The translations under genes were made by a program, and so were the position numbers. From Myripristis murdjan (taxonomy: Eukaryota; Chordata; Actinopteri; Holocentriformes; Holocentridae), in NCBI RefSeq assembly GCF_902150065.1, contig NC_044001.1:19969439-20033438 (forward strand): 64,000 nt of DNA. The letters are read 5' to 3'. The first letter of the stretch is position 1, and every line of letters begins with the position of its first letter. Below the pieces are notes generated by a model that was not told where the DNA came from, did no database searches, and worked only from the letters and a program-made list of their open reading frames with translations. Positions 40,301 through 53,359 of this stretch are shown here, piece after piece.

Positions 40301-43300
40301 CTTCGTCGTGGTAGGCTGCTCTCACTCCTGTGGCCTGTTTCCCTCACTGAGGCATAAGCTCAAAATGGCCACTGTGGGAATAAGGTCTGTAGTTAGAGAA
40401 GTTGACTTCCTGCAGAACAAACAACTTCACAGCCGCTTGTGTAAAATCACAAGGCTCCACAAGCGCTTGATAAGACTTTATTCCAACAGACACCACACCT
40501 TATTCTTGGAGTAGATCAGGTTCAGGTCACTCAAAAGGTGGAAGAGGTGTACTAAGTGCCAATATGCCCTCTGGTTCTTCTTGTATAATTATGCTGGGGT
40601 TACATTTCAATAAGCTCCTTGTGGTCATTGTCATGCTTTGTCATGTTTGGTCTCAGTGATACCAAGCCAAGCACGATGGCCACCAGCAATAGTTATTATT
40701 CATGAAATCATAGATCATTTTATTGTCCAGAGATGCAGATACTTTACATTAGCTTTGCACACACCACGCAGGTTGCTGTCACCCAAGAAAAATAATTGCA
40801 AACACACTGTGGCAAGCCCACAAAGACACTGATAAATGTGAGCATGGAAAGTTTTGTGAGTCATCAATCAGTACAATTGTGGCTGTCAAATTAATCTGTT
40901 ATGGATTCATGGGGATTACTCTGGACTGTAGAGATTTATAGAACTAAAGTGAGGATTTGGGAGGTTAACTCGAATAGTGTGGCATAGTTTTAGCATCGTT
41001 GGAGTCAAGATAGTCCCAATGCCAATCGTTGACATGCAGTTTCCTATTCCAGAACGCACTGTTCTCTCTAAGCCCGTTCAAGGACCGGCGATTTGATAAG
41101 CCTTCACTCAGCAACACCAACACCAACTGTTGTTTTAGTGCCTAGTGGTGCTGTTTTACAATGTACCTTTTCATTATCCTGAAAAGGTAAAATTTAAGGT
41201 GAATTAGTCGGCCTCTCACTCCATCTCACTTTGATTTCTGCAGTTACAGACACGGCCTGCAACACCTTTGGTGATTGTCTGCCGTTTTTGTTGTTTACAT
41301 GATAGACCATTTAGCTTAGATTTGGGATATTACGACAGTTTTCTATCTAATCTCTCACTTTTCACAACAGTTTGTCGAGCACTTTACCCCGGGTTCATCC
41401 AGTCTGTTTACTAGTGTCTTCTGACACTTCTGTTACAAGTTGTACTGATGGGAATGTGGGGCAGTTTCACTCAATCTATTATCCTGTCTAATATGAGCCT
41501 GCAGCAAAGGGGCTTCACCCTGTGGTCCCTCTGTGTATGTCTTTAAAACTGAAAACAGCCCTATGTTTCCTCAGTCCCATGTTTCCTCAACATAAAAAGT
41601 AATTAAGAACTTTTGTTTTTGTTATATAACAGAAATCTGCATAGTCTGATGCATTGCATGCTCAGAAAGTAAAATCTGAAATGGTATTAATGGCCAAGAT
41701 GTTTCCAAAGATACCGTCTTGCTCAAACGCAGTTTTTATTAACATTACAAAACATTACAAAAGTTGACATTGGCCACATCATACATGTTAGCAACTTGCA
41801 CAATCCTATAGTCCCTGCATAAACAGAAGAACTATAGGGCCCCGGGGACGTATGGATGCATTCTCTAGCCAAGCAGTACATGTGCAGACCTGAATATTTT
41901 ACATTCTCTTACACACTCTTTAATGGGATTTGATTCATTGCTCATGGCAAAGCCTATCAAGTGAGGCCTGGTTGCCATGGAGTTGGCACTGACTTTTAAA
42001 ACAGTGGGCCCGCTCACTCCTGACCTTTTTAGGTGTGCGTGATTAGTGAGGTGACAGGTGAACGCGGTGAGGAGGTTCAGAATGAAATTGGTGTAACGAC
42101 CTTAAAGGGTGACGTGTGCGTGTGCATGCACCGCTTCATGTATGTTTGCATGTGTTTTTGGGGGATTACGATAAGGTGTGTGTGCTGGTTGTGTTGTCTG
42201 ACGGTGAAATTGAGTGTGACACTGTGGGCCAGACATCTGCAGATATATCAGTTACCCGGCCTGTTATCCTTGTCACACCACACTTCTTTCTTCCTTCTTT
42301 TCAGCTCTGACGAATGGATGTTTATATTGAACTCATTGAAAACCAAGAGTTGTGAAGAGCTCGGTGGAGCACGCGTCCTTTGATGTGAACCTGTTAACAC
42401 GCATGCGCTTGCGGGCAGGTGTGCATCCATATACACACACACACATGCACCCGCGATCACAACAGGCACATCGAGCCTGCAGCCCTTTTCCCACTGTCAC
42501 CAGGCTGCGTTCACTCGGGTTTGTGCTGCTCGGAGAGGCTTAAGCACCTGGCAGACGGCACCCTGAGAGTCGGAGAGAATGTCTCTGCATGGCTGTCTGC
42601 CTGGCAGTGCAAAACAAGAGAAAAGGGGCAAGTTAGGGCAGGGACAGCATGGGGTGTGTGGGGGTATGTGTGTCTGTGTAATCCCCATCAAAAGTCCCTC
42701 CAGTCGCAGCATGAATCCTTCAGTTTGTCCGTGTTTGTGTGTGTATGTGTGTGGATCTCTATTTGAAGCCACTGCCTACACACCTGACACTTTATCTTCA
42801 GTGCTGACTCTGGGCTAAGACTCATACTCTGATACGCCCTTCATTATCCGCCATTTGGCTCAAAAATGATATCTTGGCTCTGAGACCTTCGTAATCTTTT
42901 CACAGCCTTGTTACTCTACCTAAATCAGTTCAGGTAATGCAGTGCGAGGAGAAATTGCTAAAATATTATGTGTTGTTGTCAGAAAGCTTTGCCATAGTTG
43001 CGTTTGACAAACTCTCTTCATTGCCATCTGTTCCACGGGTTGTATTTGTTTACAGTGATGAGGCAAGCCGAACTCCCGAATTCTTCTGATCATCGCTCTG
43101 TTTACTGAGAGAGAAGTCATATTTTACCAAAACAATACTCGCCAGCAGATGTTTGCTTACTTAAAATGTTCCACTTCAAATCCACTATTATTTAAATGTC
43201 AGAAAAACTAATCATAATTCCCCTTTTAATCTGACTTTTTCCATGTTGTTTTTCCTCATGGGAGGCAGAAATCTTGCATGTTGGTGACTTTAAGCTGCAC

Positions 43301-46300
43301 AAACAGTATAGCGTCCATTAGATTTGGCATGTTGATCCAAATCCTTGTTGTAAACATCAGGATGGGATTCGTACACAGCCTGTTAATACCCCCAGCTTTG
43401 TCATAGTCCAGCAGTGACAGATGGTGTATTTAATATCTCAGAGATTAATATGGACACAATTACAGTGTGATCACACGGCCAGTGGTAATGTGGGTCCCTC
43501 GTTATCAAACATGGAAGTCACCCTCCCCCTAACTTTAGGCCTCTCCAATCAAGTGTGTGCCTGTAGGCTTGCAACATGTTGTCCTGTTCTTATTACGTGT
43601 ACCCATGCGTACTAATTTTTCGTTCCTGTTTTGTATCCATGAAGCGTTTGCTTTAGCAATGGGCTCTGTGGAAATAATATTCATACGGCAATCGAGCGTC
43701 ATTTTCTGCCCGTTGTTAGGTACTGTAAATGGCAGCTGGCAACACATGTGATTCATTTCTTTTCAGTCTGCTTTTGTCTGAGTCATTCAGTAAGATCATG
43801 GCTATGGGAATGTTTTCCATTTGTTCAGATGTCATACATTCCATGTCATGTCTGCTCAGCGCACCAGGAAGTGAAAAAAAAAACCTCTGCCCCAGATGAG
43901 TTAGAGGTGTCCTAACGCAAAGATGGGAAAAGAGAAATGAGTTCTCAGAAGAAGAAGTTCAGCAATTGAAAAACAACTTTGAAGCAAAAGGAAAAGAGAG
44001 TTTTCAGGAGTTGTAAAGTTTAGTTTAATTCATTCCTTGACTTATTGTAGGCTCCTGGGAGATCTGTGAGAAATTGAACATTTTCTCTTGTCTTTTTATT
44101 CTTGATGCACAGGAGCATTTCTGGTGTCCTGTTTGTACAAATGGAACAGGGAACATTTTTCACATGTGTAACCATATGCGGTGGAGCTGCAGGGCTCTTT
44201 TTAAAACATGTTTTTAATCTTGTTTGAGGAATGAATCAATCATTTCAAATCACTTACTCCCCCTTGTGGCAAAAGAATGTAGAAGATGACTTTAATGGAA
44301 GTCTCAGGAAGTTGAAGTTACTAGATTTCCATATTGACTTTTAGCACAGACAGCATTGTTAGACCTAACGTGGAGGTGTAATCAGTGGCTTTAATGTCGC
44401 TAAAGCAGCGGCTCAAGTGAGAGGGATTCACCCCATTCCCTCTAACTCCCTTTTACTTGAGCCTCAAATCCCTGACAACAGCCTTCGCTTTCTTAGAATG
44501 TTTACATGTATGATCTCAGCATGATTTGTGCATTGGCTGACCAATCAGGGTGAGCATGTATACCAATGGGGAGCAGCGGTAGGATGTTGGGTAAATTGGT
44601 AAAGGGAGGAGGGAGGGGTGAGGGGGGCGTTGTCAGAGGATTAGTGTCTGAGCTCTGATTGTCTATTGGTGGCCGAGTCCCTGTGCGCTGCACATGGCCC
44701 TGCTGCCATGACAAAAACAACTTCATCAAAAACAAGCAAGACTGTGATCCCGTCTTGATCTTCCCGGGATGCTTTTTCTGATCTGTCAGTGTTTTGTTTC
44801 TCTTCCTCTTTCCATTTATGCCACTTGGCCATAGCTTTTGCATACCTCTTGGAATACATTATACATTATAAGGAGAAACCATGGTGGTGCTTCTGAGTAA
44901 CAAACAAAGTCATTTGTACTGCTTTCCAACAACCTTCAAGAGGAAAGGTGAGTGAAGTTTGTTTGTTGATGTGTGGATGCTTTCAATTATCACACAGCAG
45001 CATAGTGAATTTGATTTATCACTCCAGCCATTCAAGTACTTCTAAGTGCCCAGGATTGGCAGGGTAAAGTAGTTCATCTAATACAGGCAATAAAATAATC
45101 AGTGTGTTGTCATTTATTGTATTGTATTGCCTGTAAAATCCACTGTCATGCTGGTCTGAGATTGCCTAATTATCTGTGATTGCCTGTAATAGATAAGTGA
45201 CACGAGCCTACACTTCTTCTAAATTTGAATGTTGTGTGTTTATAGATATTTGTAATATTTATAGATGTTGTTTATTTATAGTTGATTATTTATAGATGCC
45301 GGTTGTTGGAGTTTCTATGTTTGACCAGATGTGCTGCAGTCAGTCACATAATGCCTATCTCCAGGTTGAATTCTGAACCGCTAATACTGTTACAGAGGAA
45401 ACGCTGTTAACTATAGCAGTGATCACTGAGCACATGGCTGTCAGAGCTAATTTCAGCATGGTTTTGTACTGACAGCCTCGACAGTACAGTTCACTAGGCG
45501 GCTAAATGTAGAGCAGCTGTCACCATTACATAAAAGTCTCTTAGCAGGTTATTAGCCCACTGATCCCAGATTGTGCCCTAGAGGTGTGAGGGCACCACAA
45601 GCATGACAGGGTCACATAAAGTGCCAGGTGGCCAGCATGCCATTTAATTACAAACAAAAAGCCTCTGTCATGCTATCTTTTTCTTTTCTTTTTTTCAGTC
45701 TTTGTTCTAGGTTAGGTTTCATTACTTGAAATACTTAATAAGTGTTCAGTCAAAATAAATACACTCAATTTTGAGGTTTTTCTTTCATTTTGCATGTTTT
45801 AAAAAACCTATAATAAATAATTTATAAATAAGTTAATTCCAATTTTCTTTTTGTAGTGTTTGAAACTCACATTTGACTTAACACAAGTTACATCACATGG
45901 CAAATTATTAGTTTCTTTGAGAGTTGCTTGTTTTTATGACATTGTGTTTTAGACTTTTTATAATAATCACATAACAATTTAATGAATGTTCTTTTTCGCT
46001 TTTACTTTCACTTATTTAATGTCTGTTTGGCTAGACTAAACGTAATAATAGAGCATATGTTTGTGGTGATGGCTTTTTGATATGATAATCCCCTTTTTAA
46101 AAATCACTGTCACAGTCACTGGCGCTTAATCCCATGTTTAAGCATCTCTGGCAGATACCTGGATGTTCTCATCCTGTCCATATGGCTGCCTTATCTGCTG
46201 TTACAGTAACACAGTAACATAAAGCTTTGAGCTGATCCAGGCTGATCCCCTCTCCCCTCTTTCTTCCCCTAGCTGCCCCAAAGCAAGATGATGAGCAGAG

Positions 46301-49300
46301 GGTCCAGGTGCCCCCGTTGTTCCAGGAGAATGTCTTCATTGAGGCCAGCAGGCCCAAATACCTGGAGGACCTTCACACTGAGGCCCAGGAAGGACTGAAG
46401 CTGATGCAGCAAGAAGGTACTAAAATCCTGCTTCTATCATACATACAATGTGACAGTTCAGTCTTTATTTCCAGACTGGGAGTGCCTTGCATCAACATGT
46501 CAGCATCCGTCTGCATACTGCTAAATATTATGTACACATTCATTCATTTACCAAGCCGCTTAGCCTAATTAGGGCCGTGGGGTGCTGGAGCCTATTGCAG
46601 CGCTCATTGGGTGGAAGATTGTTTACACAACAGTGGGAAAAAGTATTTAAATGCTTATAAGTAGTAATACCATAATCTAAAAGTGCTCCATTAAAAGTAA
46701 AACCCTTCTGTTTAAAGTGTTAGCAATAGTATGTTCTTAAGTATCAACACTCAAATATCCTTTCTAAATAATGGTCCTTTTCAGACTGTTAAATCATTTG
46801 CATTAACCTGTAAGAATCATTCTAATATTGTAGGTTTTATGTTTATGAGCTTTTGTATGTTTTGAATTCTAGACCTTATTCTGCAAAGTAACAGCCATCA
46901 GGTAACTGGACTAGAATAAAAAGTGCAATATTTCCCTTGGAAATGTCAAGTGCCTCAAATCATAGTTGCACTTAGTTACTTTCCACCTCTGGGTACACAC
47001 ATGAGGACATGAGCACTAATGAGATTTTTAAAAAATAACTTTATAAATTAATGAAAAGCTTTACTTTCCCCACAGAAACCAACAATGGCGTGTACTTCCA
47101 GGATGATGAAAGCACCATTGTAAGTGTAGCATTCCAACATTCCAACATTGCTGTGTTATTGAACACAAAAACATACTTGTATAAACCATTATCCTCTGAA
47201 AAATGTATATATATATTTTTCCACTCCTGACAGTCATCGGTGACAGTCCAAGCAGAGGAGGATGGTGGAGGATTTATGACTGACAGCACCATCCCTGATG
47301 CCTCCTCTACTGTCTCTACACAGTCGACCGTCTCCACAAGATCTTCCCGTTCTGGAATCTCCAGACAAGGTAGCTCAGTGTAACCACAACCATGAATAAG
47401 ATGCTTTAGTTGTATCCCCTTCTGTTCCTTATGCAATGTGCTTATTGTAAATGTGTGCGTGTACTTACTGTAAATATTTGACAGGTATGATGAATGTATG
47501 GACTAGTTTTTTGTGTATACCTTATATCTTCATGTCTCTATCCTGTTTACACAGGATCGACATTCAGGCCCCTGAACGCTGGCAAGAAGCCAGAGAAGGC
47601 CAAGACCAGAAGGAGAAGCAGGAAGACAGTTATGGGGATCCCACATCATGTCCAGAAAGAACTGGGTGTGTAGATAATCTTTTACATGCATTACTTATGA
47701 AAGATGTTTCTCTATGAATAGCATGAACTACTTCATGGACTAACTTAGAATGGAAGAGGATGGTAGCATTTGTTAAGTGAATTTTTTATTTTGTTCTTTT
47801 TCCATGTACTTTCCATGTCTAGTTTCTTATTTACTCTCCTCCTATGTTCTCTTAGGGCTGGACAGAACAGGCATGACAATTAGTCCAATACTAGATAAGG
47901 AACAGCTCCCTAATGGTGAGACCATCAATACCTTCACCACTGATGGCCCACAGCAGGCAGCAGAGCTTCAACAGGGGACCAGTGTCAGCCTTCAGAACAT
48001 TGAGACCCTTCAGCCTCTCAGCGAAGACCAAGTCCAGCAGTTTAACTCCACTCAGGCTTTCCACAGGGATGACCTGGCCCTGCTGCACCGCTTTGGTCCT
48101 GAGCTGTCAGACCAGCAGAGGCCCCATTCCCTCGCTGTCCCCTGGATGACCACTGCCAACAGCCTCCAGCAGCAGCCGCCCAGCCCTGTCATGTCCATGT
48201 CCCCACAGGCCACCTACCTGTCAAAAATAATTCCAAATGCCGTGATGCCACCTGCCATTGACGTGGTGGAAATCAGTCGTGGGCGGAGCCGCAACAGTGT
48301 CCGTACTGTCAGCAAGAGCAGCCTGCTGCTGGCCAGCCCAGCCTCCTCCCGTGCTTCATCTCGAGCCTCCACCCTCTCCTCTGCCTCCAAACACAAGCCG
48401 CCCAAGCTGTCAGACAGCTCGGGTTGGAGCAATTCTGAGTCCTCAGAGACACTGGTGTCTGACTCCTCCACCATCTCCAGCAGCAGCACCCCTAGACAAA
48501 AGTCACAGGATGGAGATTTGGGAAGTTCTGCTAAGGAAGATAAAGTCAGTGTCCACTCGTCTATCAGCAAGTCCTCCAAATCCACCTCTAATGGCAAACC
48601 CAGGTCCAAAGTAGGTGAGGTAAAGAAAGATGGTGCCTTTGTACGTAGCCTCTCAGTGATGAAGTCAAAGAAAGCTCCTCCTCCTCCAAGCCGTTCTTAT
48701 TCCCTCCACAATAAAATGAAACGGCGGTCACGTGACCTGGCAGAGGTAAGGGTGATTTCAGGGGAATCCTCTCCCCAAAGCTTGTCATCAGATAAGGAAA
48801 GTACAGAAAACAAAATGGTACAGATAAAGGAGGCTGGACCCTCTCCTATGCCCGCCAGGACCATAGACAGCCCTGGCTATTCTGCAGACATCAGTTCAAT
48901 GGATGACTCCACGGGTTCATCCATCAAATTCCAGCTGCAGACACCAGAGAAAGAGGACTCTGTAAAGCTAGAGGAACCAGGCATCAAAGACACTTCACCT
49001 GAGAAGAAGCAAGCACCTCCGGACAATGAGGTAAAGAAAATTGTCTCCCCCTCCAGTGGCTACTCCAGCCAAGATGGCACACCTACTCAACCCTCAAAAC
49101 AGTCCCATAGGTCCTCTCCGAGGCATAAAAAAGGCATCCTGGTCAAACTGCAGAGCTTATTTCCTAAGTCCAGTCCCGCCCCTACAGTTTCAGCTCCATC
49201 CCCTCTTAAACAGCCAGACGTCACTGACAGCAAAAAGTCCACTGAACCTCCCCAGCCTCAACCCAACCCTTCAGTGGACACAGTCACTGCCAGCCCCTCA

Positions 49301-52300
49301 GTCAAGGCCCTAAGAGAGCTCTTCAACATCCCACCCCCACCCAATGTCCATGCACCGCCACCTCCTCCCCCAGAGGTGTGGGCTCACAACAAACGCACCT
49401 TTGAGTTGTTGCTGGGACCTCCAGCCCCAGATAATACTTATGCAATTGTGAAGAAGAATCCAAAGGACAGGAGACAGCAGAGGCAATCTCCTCCAACATC
49501 TAAAGAGGGATCTGTAAAAAGCATGTCTGGAGAAAGAAAACAGAAGGATCACACTTCCACAGTGGAGCTGAATTCAGAGGTTCACAAAGAGATCAATGAA
49601 AGACTGGCTCATGTAGAGCCGCATGTAGATGTGAAAGAAAATAGCAAAGTCACAGAAAAAGACGAGAAGGTCAGAGTGAGTGAGTTACTAAGTGGGATGT
49701 TAATGAAAGTCGCAGAGAAACGTGAGCAGAGGCTAGCAGCAATGCAACAGGACGAGGTCAAACCGGCAACACACAGTAACACTTCAGTTACAGAAGTGAA
49801 AACGAAAATGGATACATTACCTGCCATTTCATTAGTACGTGTCTCCCCTGCTCCCTCTCCTCCTCCACCACACCACCCACCTCAGCCCCCCACAAAACAG
49901 GACACACATTTAGCTGCCTCAGATGCTGCTTCTGCTGTAACACCACATCTTGTGGTATCCCCCACAAGTGAGTCATTGTGGCCTCCACCACCTCCACCAA
50001 TGGAACAAGCTTCCGGGATCCTTGGCGGGAATGATGTAATGGATTTTCCCCTTCCACCTCCCCCATTATTTAGTGTGGAGGGGTTAGTTATACCAGTTCA
50101 GGTCCCACCAGAGCAGCATATTCCCAGTACAGCTGTTTTACAAGACTCAAACAGTGAGCAGCTTAACTCTGCTTGTACAATCACATCTGTTGCATCAGTG
50201 GTCAATGCAGAATGTCTTAGGGTGGCTGCAGGAACTCTCCCCAGTGGGGACAAGCCTGCTGCATCAGAGGAGGTAGTTAGTGCTGCACAACCACCACCAC
50301 CTGCACCCAAAATGTATCTTATGTCCCAAGGAATTCCTCCTCCACCTCCAAGTATCCCCCCACCACCGCCCTTCGCAGCTCCAACAGCACCAGTAAAGGA
50401 GGGTTCACCTCCAGCACCTAAAGAAGTCTCCCCACCACCACCACCTAAAGAAGTCTCCCCACCACCACCACCTAAAGAGGTCTCCCCTCCACCACCACCT
50501 AAAGACGTCTCCCCTCCAGCACCTAAAGAAGTCTCCCCACCACCACCAAAAGAGGTCTCCCCTCCACCACCACCTAAAGAGGTCTCCCCTCCACCACCAC
50601 CTAAAGACGTCTCCCCTGCAGCATCTCAAGAAGTCTCCCCTCCACCACCACCACCAAAAGAGGTCTCCCCTCCACCACCACCGAAAGAAGTCTCCCCACC
50701 ACCACCTAAAGAGGTCTCCCCTCCACCACCACCTAAAGACGTCTCCCCTACAGCATCTCAAGAAGTCTCTCCTCCACCACCACCTAAAGAAGTCTCCCCA
50801 CCACCACCAAAAGAGGTCTCCCCTCCACCACCACCGAAAGAAGTCTCTCCACCACCACCAAAAGAGGTCTCCCCTCCACCACCACCGAAAGACGTCTCCC
50901 CACCACCACCGAAAGAGGTCTCCCCTCCACCACCACCAAAAGAGGTCTCCACACCACCACCACCGAAAGAAATCTCCCCACCTCCACCAAAAGAGGTCTC
51001 CCCTCCACCTCCTGTAGAGGTCTCCTCTCCACTACCTAAAGAAGTCTCCACACCACTACCACCAAAGGAGGTCTCCCCACCATCTGCTGAAGAAGTTGCC
51101 CTTCTACTCTCCCAAGAGCCAGCTTCCTCATCAGTTAGCATACTCTTGCCACCACAGAGTATTCCACCACCTCCTCCCTCAGAGCCTCCACAAACTGATG
51201 ATAGCCATCCAGCAGCTCAGGAGCCCTCTCCACCACCACCTTCTGAAATCCCTATTTTACCCTCTCTTGAGACCTCCCATGCACCACAAATGACTCAAGA
51301 ACACACCCCTCCTCCACCTATAAACATTCTCTCTCCTCCTCCTCTACCTGTCCAAGCTCCTGCTAACACTGAGCACCAAACTGCTCTACTGGATGCAGAG
51401 AACCGAAGCCAAGAGCAGACCTCTCCCCTTGCCCCACAAGAGGAGGCCACTCCCATGACTACCTCCCTTCTGGAGGTGGTCAAGCTGAAGTCAGTCAATA
51501 GCAGTCCTGACCCTATCAAACCTCAGGACCAAACCCAGCCTGAGGTCATTATGAGGACCCAGAATCCCAGTAATCAGGGTCAAGCTCCATCTGCTGCTGG
51601 TGAGGCTCCTCAAAAACCCATCAGAAGATCTCTGATCATAACTTCTCCGACATCCACATCTCCACCAGCCATAGTCACTTCACAACCTACCATTTCAAAG
51701 TCCCAGACCACCATGGTACTGCCCACCTCTTCATCCACAGTTATCTCCCCTACAAAGAAGTCTCCTCCTGCCATATCCTCCTCTCCCTCCATGAACCTGC
51801 AGGAGGCCATCCGCTTGAGGACAGCAGCAAGATCAAAGGATGGACCTACTTCTCGCCTCAGTTTGCCGTCTCCAACATCACCACTAGGTGGAGATTTCCG
51901 CAAATCCCCTTCCAGCACTGCCAGCTTTATCTTTTCAAAAAGTACCAAAAAGGTGGTGATTGAGACTGTGACCTCACCCGAGGCTAATTCAAACAACCAG
52001 AAGAACCTAGTGGCTGAGCTTTCCTCTGTAACAAAGTCAGCAAATGAAACAGAGTTACTGAAGAAGGGAGCCAAGGTGCCACCACCTGTAGCAAAGAAAC
52101 CCAAACCAAAGGCCAAAGAAATAGAGAGCAGTGTGGAGACTGAGCAAATGCAGACTGCTGGACAGGAAGCACAGCCAGAGAGCACCAAGGGTAAGACGTT
52201 ATCTACTATAGTCAATACACATAACCCTTAGACTTTGATGCATGACTGAAGAGGTGATGTAGCTGACAGACTCACTTTTTGTGAGTGTAACTCAGGTTCA

Positions 52301-52439
52301 GATAGGCCATTTGAATATATTACCCCTCGTCTCTCCAACACACTAAATTAAATTCTGCCATCTTTCCTCAACCTCAGGTACTCCAGAGAAACCAAATGGG
52401 ACTGCAGGTAGCGCCGAGGGAGGACAGACGTCAACATGA
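34800..52439 (+). CDS. nhsl3: NHS-like protein 3 (NHSL3/KIAA1522)
   Basis: A large, mostly disordered scaffold of the Nance-Horan syndrome family; relatives act at the actin cytoskeleton with WAVE-complex partners. Exons of the long form: 34800-35073, 46273-46416, 47076-47119, 47234-47369, 47555-47665, 47856-52190 and 52378-52439; total 1701 aa. Exon 1 holds DLIPQDVVEVFAQERL and the basic motif HSLGRALGWLKGKKRK. Next come YLEDLHTEAQEGL (human HLEELHTQAQEGL), GSTFRP and MGIPHHVQKELGL. In the main exon, MSMSPQATYLSKIIPNAVMP, SPSSGYSSQDGTPT, PPPPPRSYSLH-like runs and STASFIFSKSTKKV also match human KIAA1522. Reading upstream of 47856 without a stop is intron and should be ignored. A proline-rich tandem array occupies about residues 1083-1315. 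The sync-nhsl3 order is as in human. Confidence 0.93.
35609..35636. repeat. (CT)n microsatellite
   Basis: Pure CT run of about 28 bp in an nhsl3 intron. Confidence 0.9.
37343..37371. repeat. Poly-A tract
   Basis: A run of 29 A in an nhsl3 intron, preceded by a short C run. It may be the tail of an old retroposed sequence, but no SINE or LINE body is recognised next to it. Confidence 0.8.
39370..40005. repeat. Dispersed element with ATCGGCCGATA-type strings
   Basis: The flanks of the MITE at 39512 carry TATATCAGTCAGCCAGTATT, GCCGATATTGGCCGATC, AATATCGGCTGCC and CCCATATCGGTCAG. These strings are typical of a fish dispersed element that has GATA/TATCGGCC motifs at both ends. It appears as one old copy split by the later insertion. 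The borders are approximate. Confidence 0.5.
39512..39750. mobile_element. MITE with TGGTTCCCAAAC inverted ends, nested
   Basis: The left end (CAGTGGTTCCCAAAC, then CTCAAGGCCCC and CCTGCAGGTTTT) is mirrored on the right by the complementary strings AAAACCTGCAGG, GCCTTGAGGCC and GTTTGGGAACCA. The arms are about 45-50 bp, imperfect. CAGTGGTTCCC-type ends are common in hAT-like MITEs. The copy sits inside an older dispersed repeat. I found no clear target duplication. Confidence 0.7.
44881..44947 (+). CDS. nhsl3: Alternative first coding exon of nhsl3 (short form)
   Basis: A 67-bp exon from an ATG reads MVVLLSNKQSHLYCFPTTFK, then RK, and ends in phase 1 with the donor AAAG then GTGAGT. The human KIAA1522 short form starts [20 protein letters not shown], with the same length, phase and basic end. 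It would join the shared exon at 46273 in place of the long-form exon 1 (also phase 1), giving about 1632 aa. A weak TATA-like string (ATTATAAGG) lies about 15-20 bp upstream of the ATG, so a separate promoter is probable. Confidence 0.75.
46536..46625. repeat. Fragment of a common teleost dispersed repeat
   Basis: The strings TTCATTTACC, GCTTAGCCTAATTAGGG, GTGCTGGAGCCTATTGCAGC and CATTGGGTGG resemble the CTTATCC-TATTAGGG ... GGTGCTGGAGCCTATCCCAGC repeat seen widely in fish. Only about 90 bp is left, so I cannot assign a family. Confidence 0.5.
50395..51100 (+). repeat. nhsl3: In-frame proline-rich tandem array in nhsl3
   Basis: About 26 units of KEVSPPPP(P) run head to tail, each 24 or 27 bp, with variants KDVSPPAP, QEVSPPPPP, KEISPPPP and VEVSSPLP. 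A larger period is also visible: KDVSPAASQEVS at about 50607 and KDVSPTASQEVS at about 50740 end two similar blocks about 130 bp apart. The array stays in frame and is rich in poly-Pro, the kind of sequence bound by SH3, WW or EVH1 domains. The human protein has Pro-rich stretches in this region but, as I recall it, not this array. Confidence 0.95.
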
Positions 52440-53359
52440 TTGGAAAGACTGAAGAAGACCTGGGAATAGTTAACATGGGAAGGACTTTACTGCAAGTTGA
52501 AGTGTGTATGTATGAGAGAGAGAAAAAGCCAAAGTTGGATGGAGAAGATGGTTATTTTTTGAAGAATTTGGGGTTTTAAAGAGAGATTCTCTGAATTTGA
52601 TGTTAATGGTGTGGGTCTTAAATTTCTCAAGTACTCGTTTTGTATTATATTAAGAGTAAATATATTTTCTTTGCCAGAGGGTCTGATGAACTTTACCTTT
52701 GTAGTGCTGGTTCATGGTGGTCCACTGTAAGAGATGAGGATATATCACCCTCTAGTGTCAAATAATGATTGTACCACTACTTTTCCTGCTGAGTGGAGCA
52801 AGGAGCAAGCTGAATGCTTCTAGTTAGTACTTCTGACCATGGGAGTTATGAGCGCTCATCTGTAAATATAACTGAAAGTTGTATATTTAATATATCCAGT
52901 CATTATGGATGTGCGCTGTGGAATTCTGTTCTGTATTTTCCCAGAGGTGGGAATATACCCATTTATGTTTGTTAAAAATATATTTACCATAAGTTATTTT
53001 TCCCTTTATGTTCAATTCTATTGGGGATTATAAGAAAGTAAGGCCCTCATGATGTCCAAATTTATTGGGGTGTTTTATCAAAAATCCCACATCAGTGTCA
53101 TGTCAAACTCTTTGAAGATCCAATCAAGAATTTAATATTTCTTTTAATATTTAAATTGATGAGCTTAGCTCTTTATGTAAATCAGTGTCACGAAAAATCT
53201 GATGAACCATGATTTTGAGGCACATTTTCTGTTGCTTTTAGTTACTGTTAATTGAGAGCTTTGTTTTACATTACAGTTATAAAGATCATTGGTCAAAGTC
53301 TGGAAGAACCTTCTGTGGAATTGTAATATATTTCAAACTGGTTTCAGTGATTGAGATCT

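Larger units (their letters stand above)
35074..46272 (+). other. Large nhsl3 intron, no further gene seen
   Basis: About 11 kb between the long-form first exon and the first shared exon. It contains the alternative first exon at 44881, dispersed-repeat relics at 39.4-40.0 kb and several microsatellites. A GC-rich, non-repetitive stretch at about 37380-37510 stands out and could be a regulatory element. I support no other exon. Confidence 0.5.

Noticed and set aside
40230-40514. Plus-strand 94-aa frame in the nhsl3 intron
   Set aside because: No splice context, no recognised motif; length is within chance for AT-moderate intronic DNA.
47777-47855. Start codon at 47777 for the nhsl3 main open frame
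   Set aside because: The stretch is intron: a good acceptor (TTCTCTTAG) at 47855 and the GLDRTG junction with the previous exon show that coding begins at 47856.
50405-51141. Long minus-strand open frames (118 and 127 aa, GGGGETSFGGGG-like) opposite the nhsl3 array
   Set aside because: They are the complement of an in-frame tandem repeat in a well-supported exon; openness follows from the repeat, not from coding.
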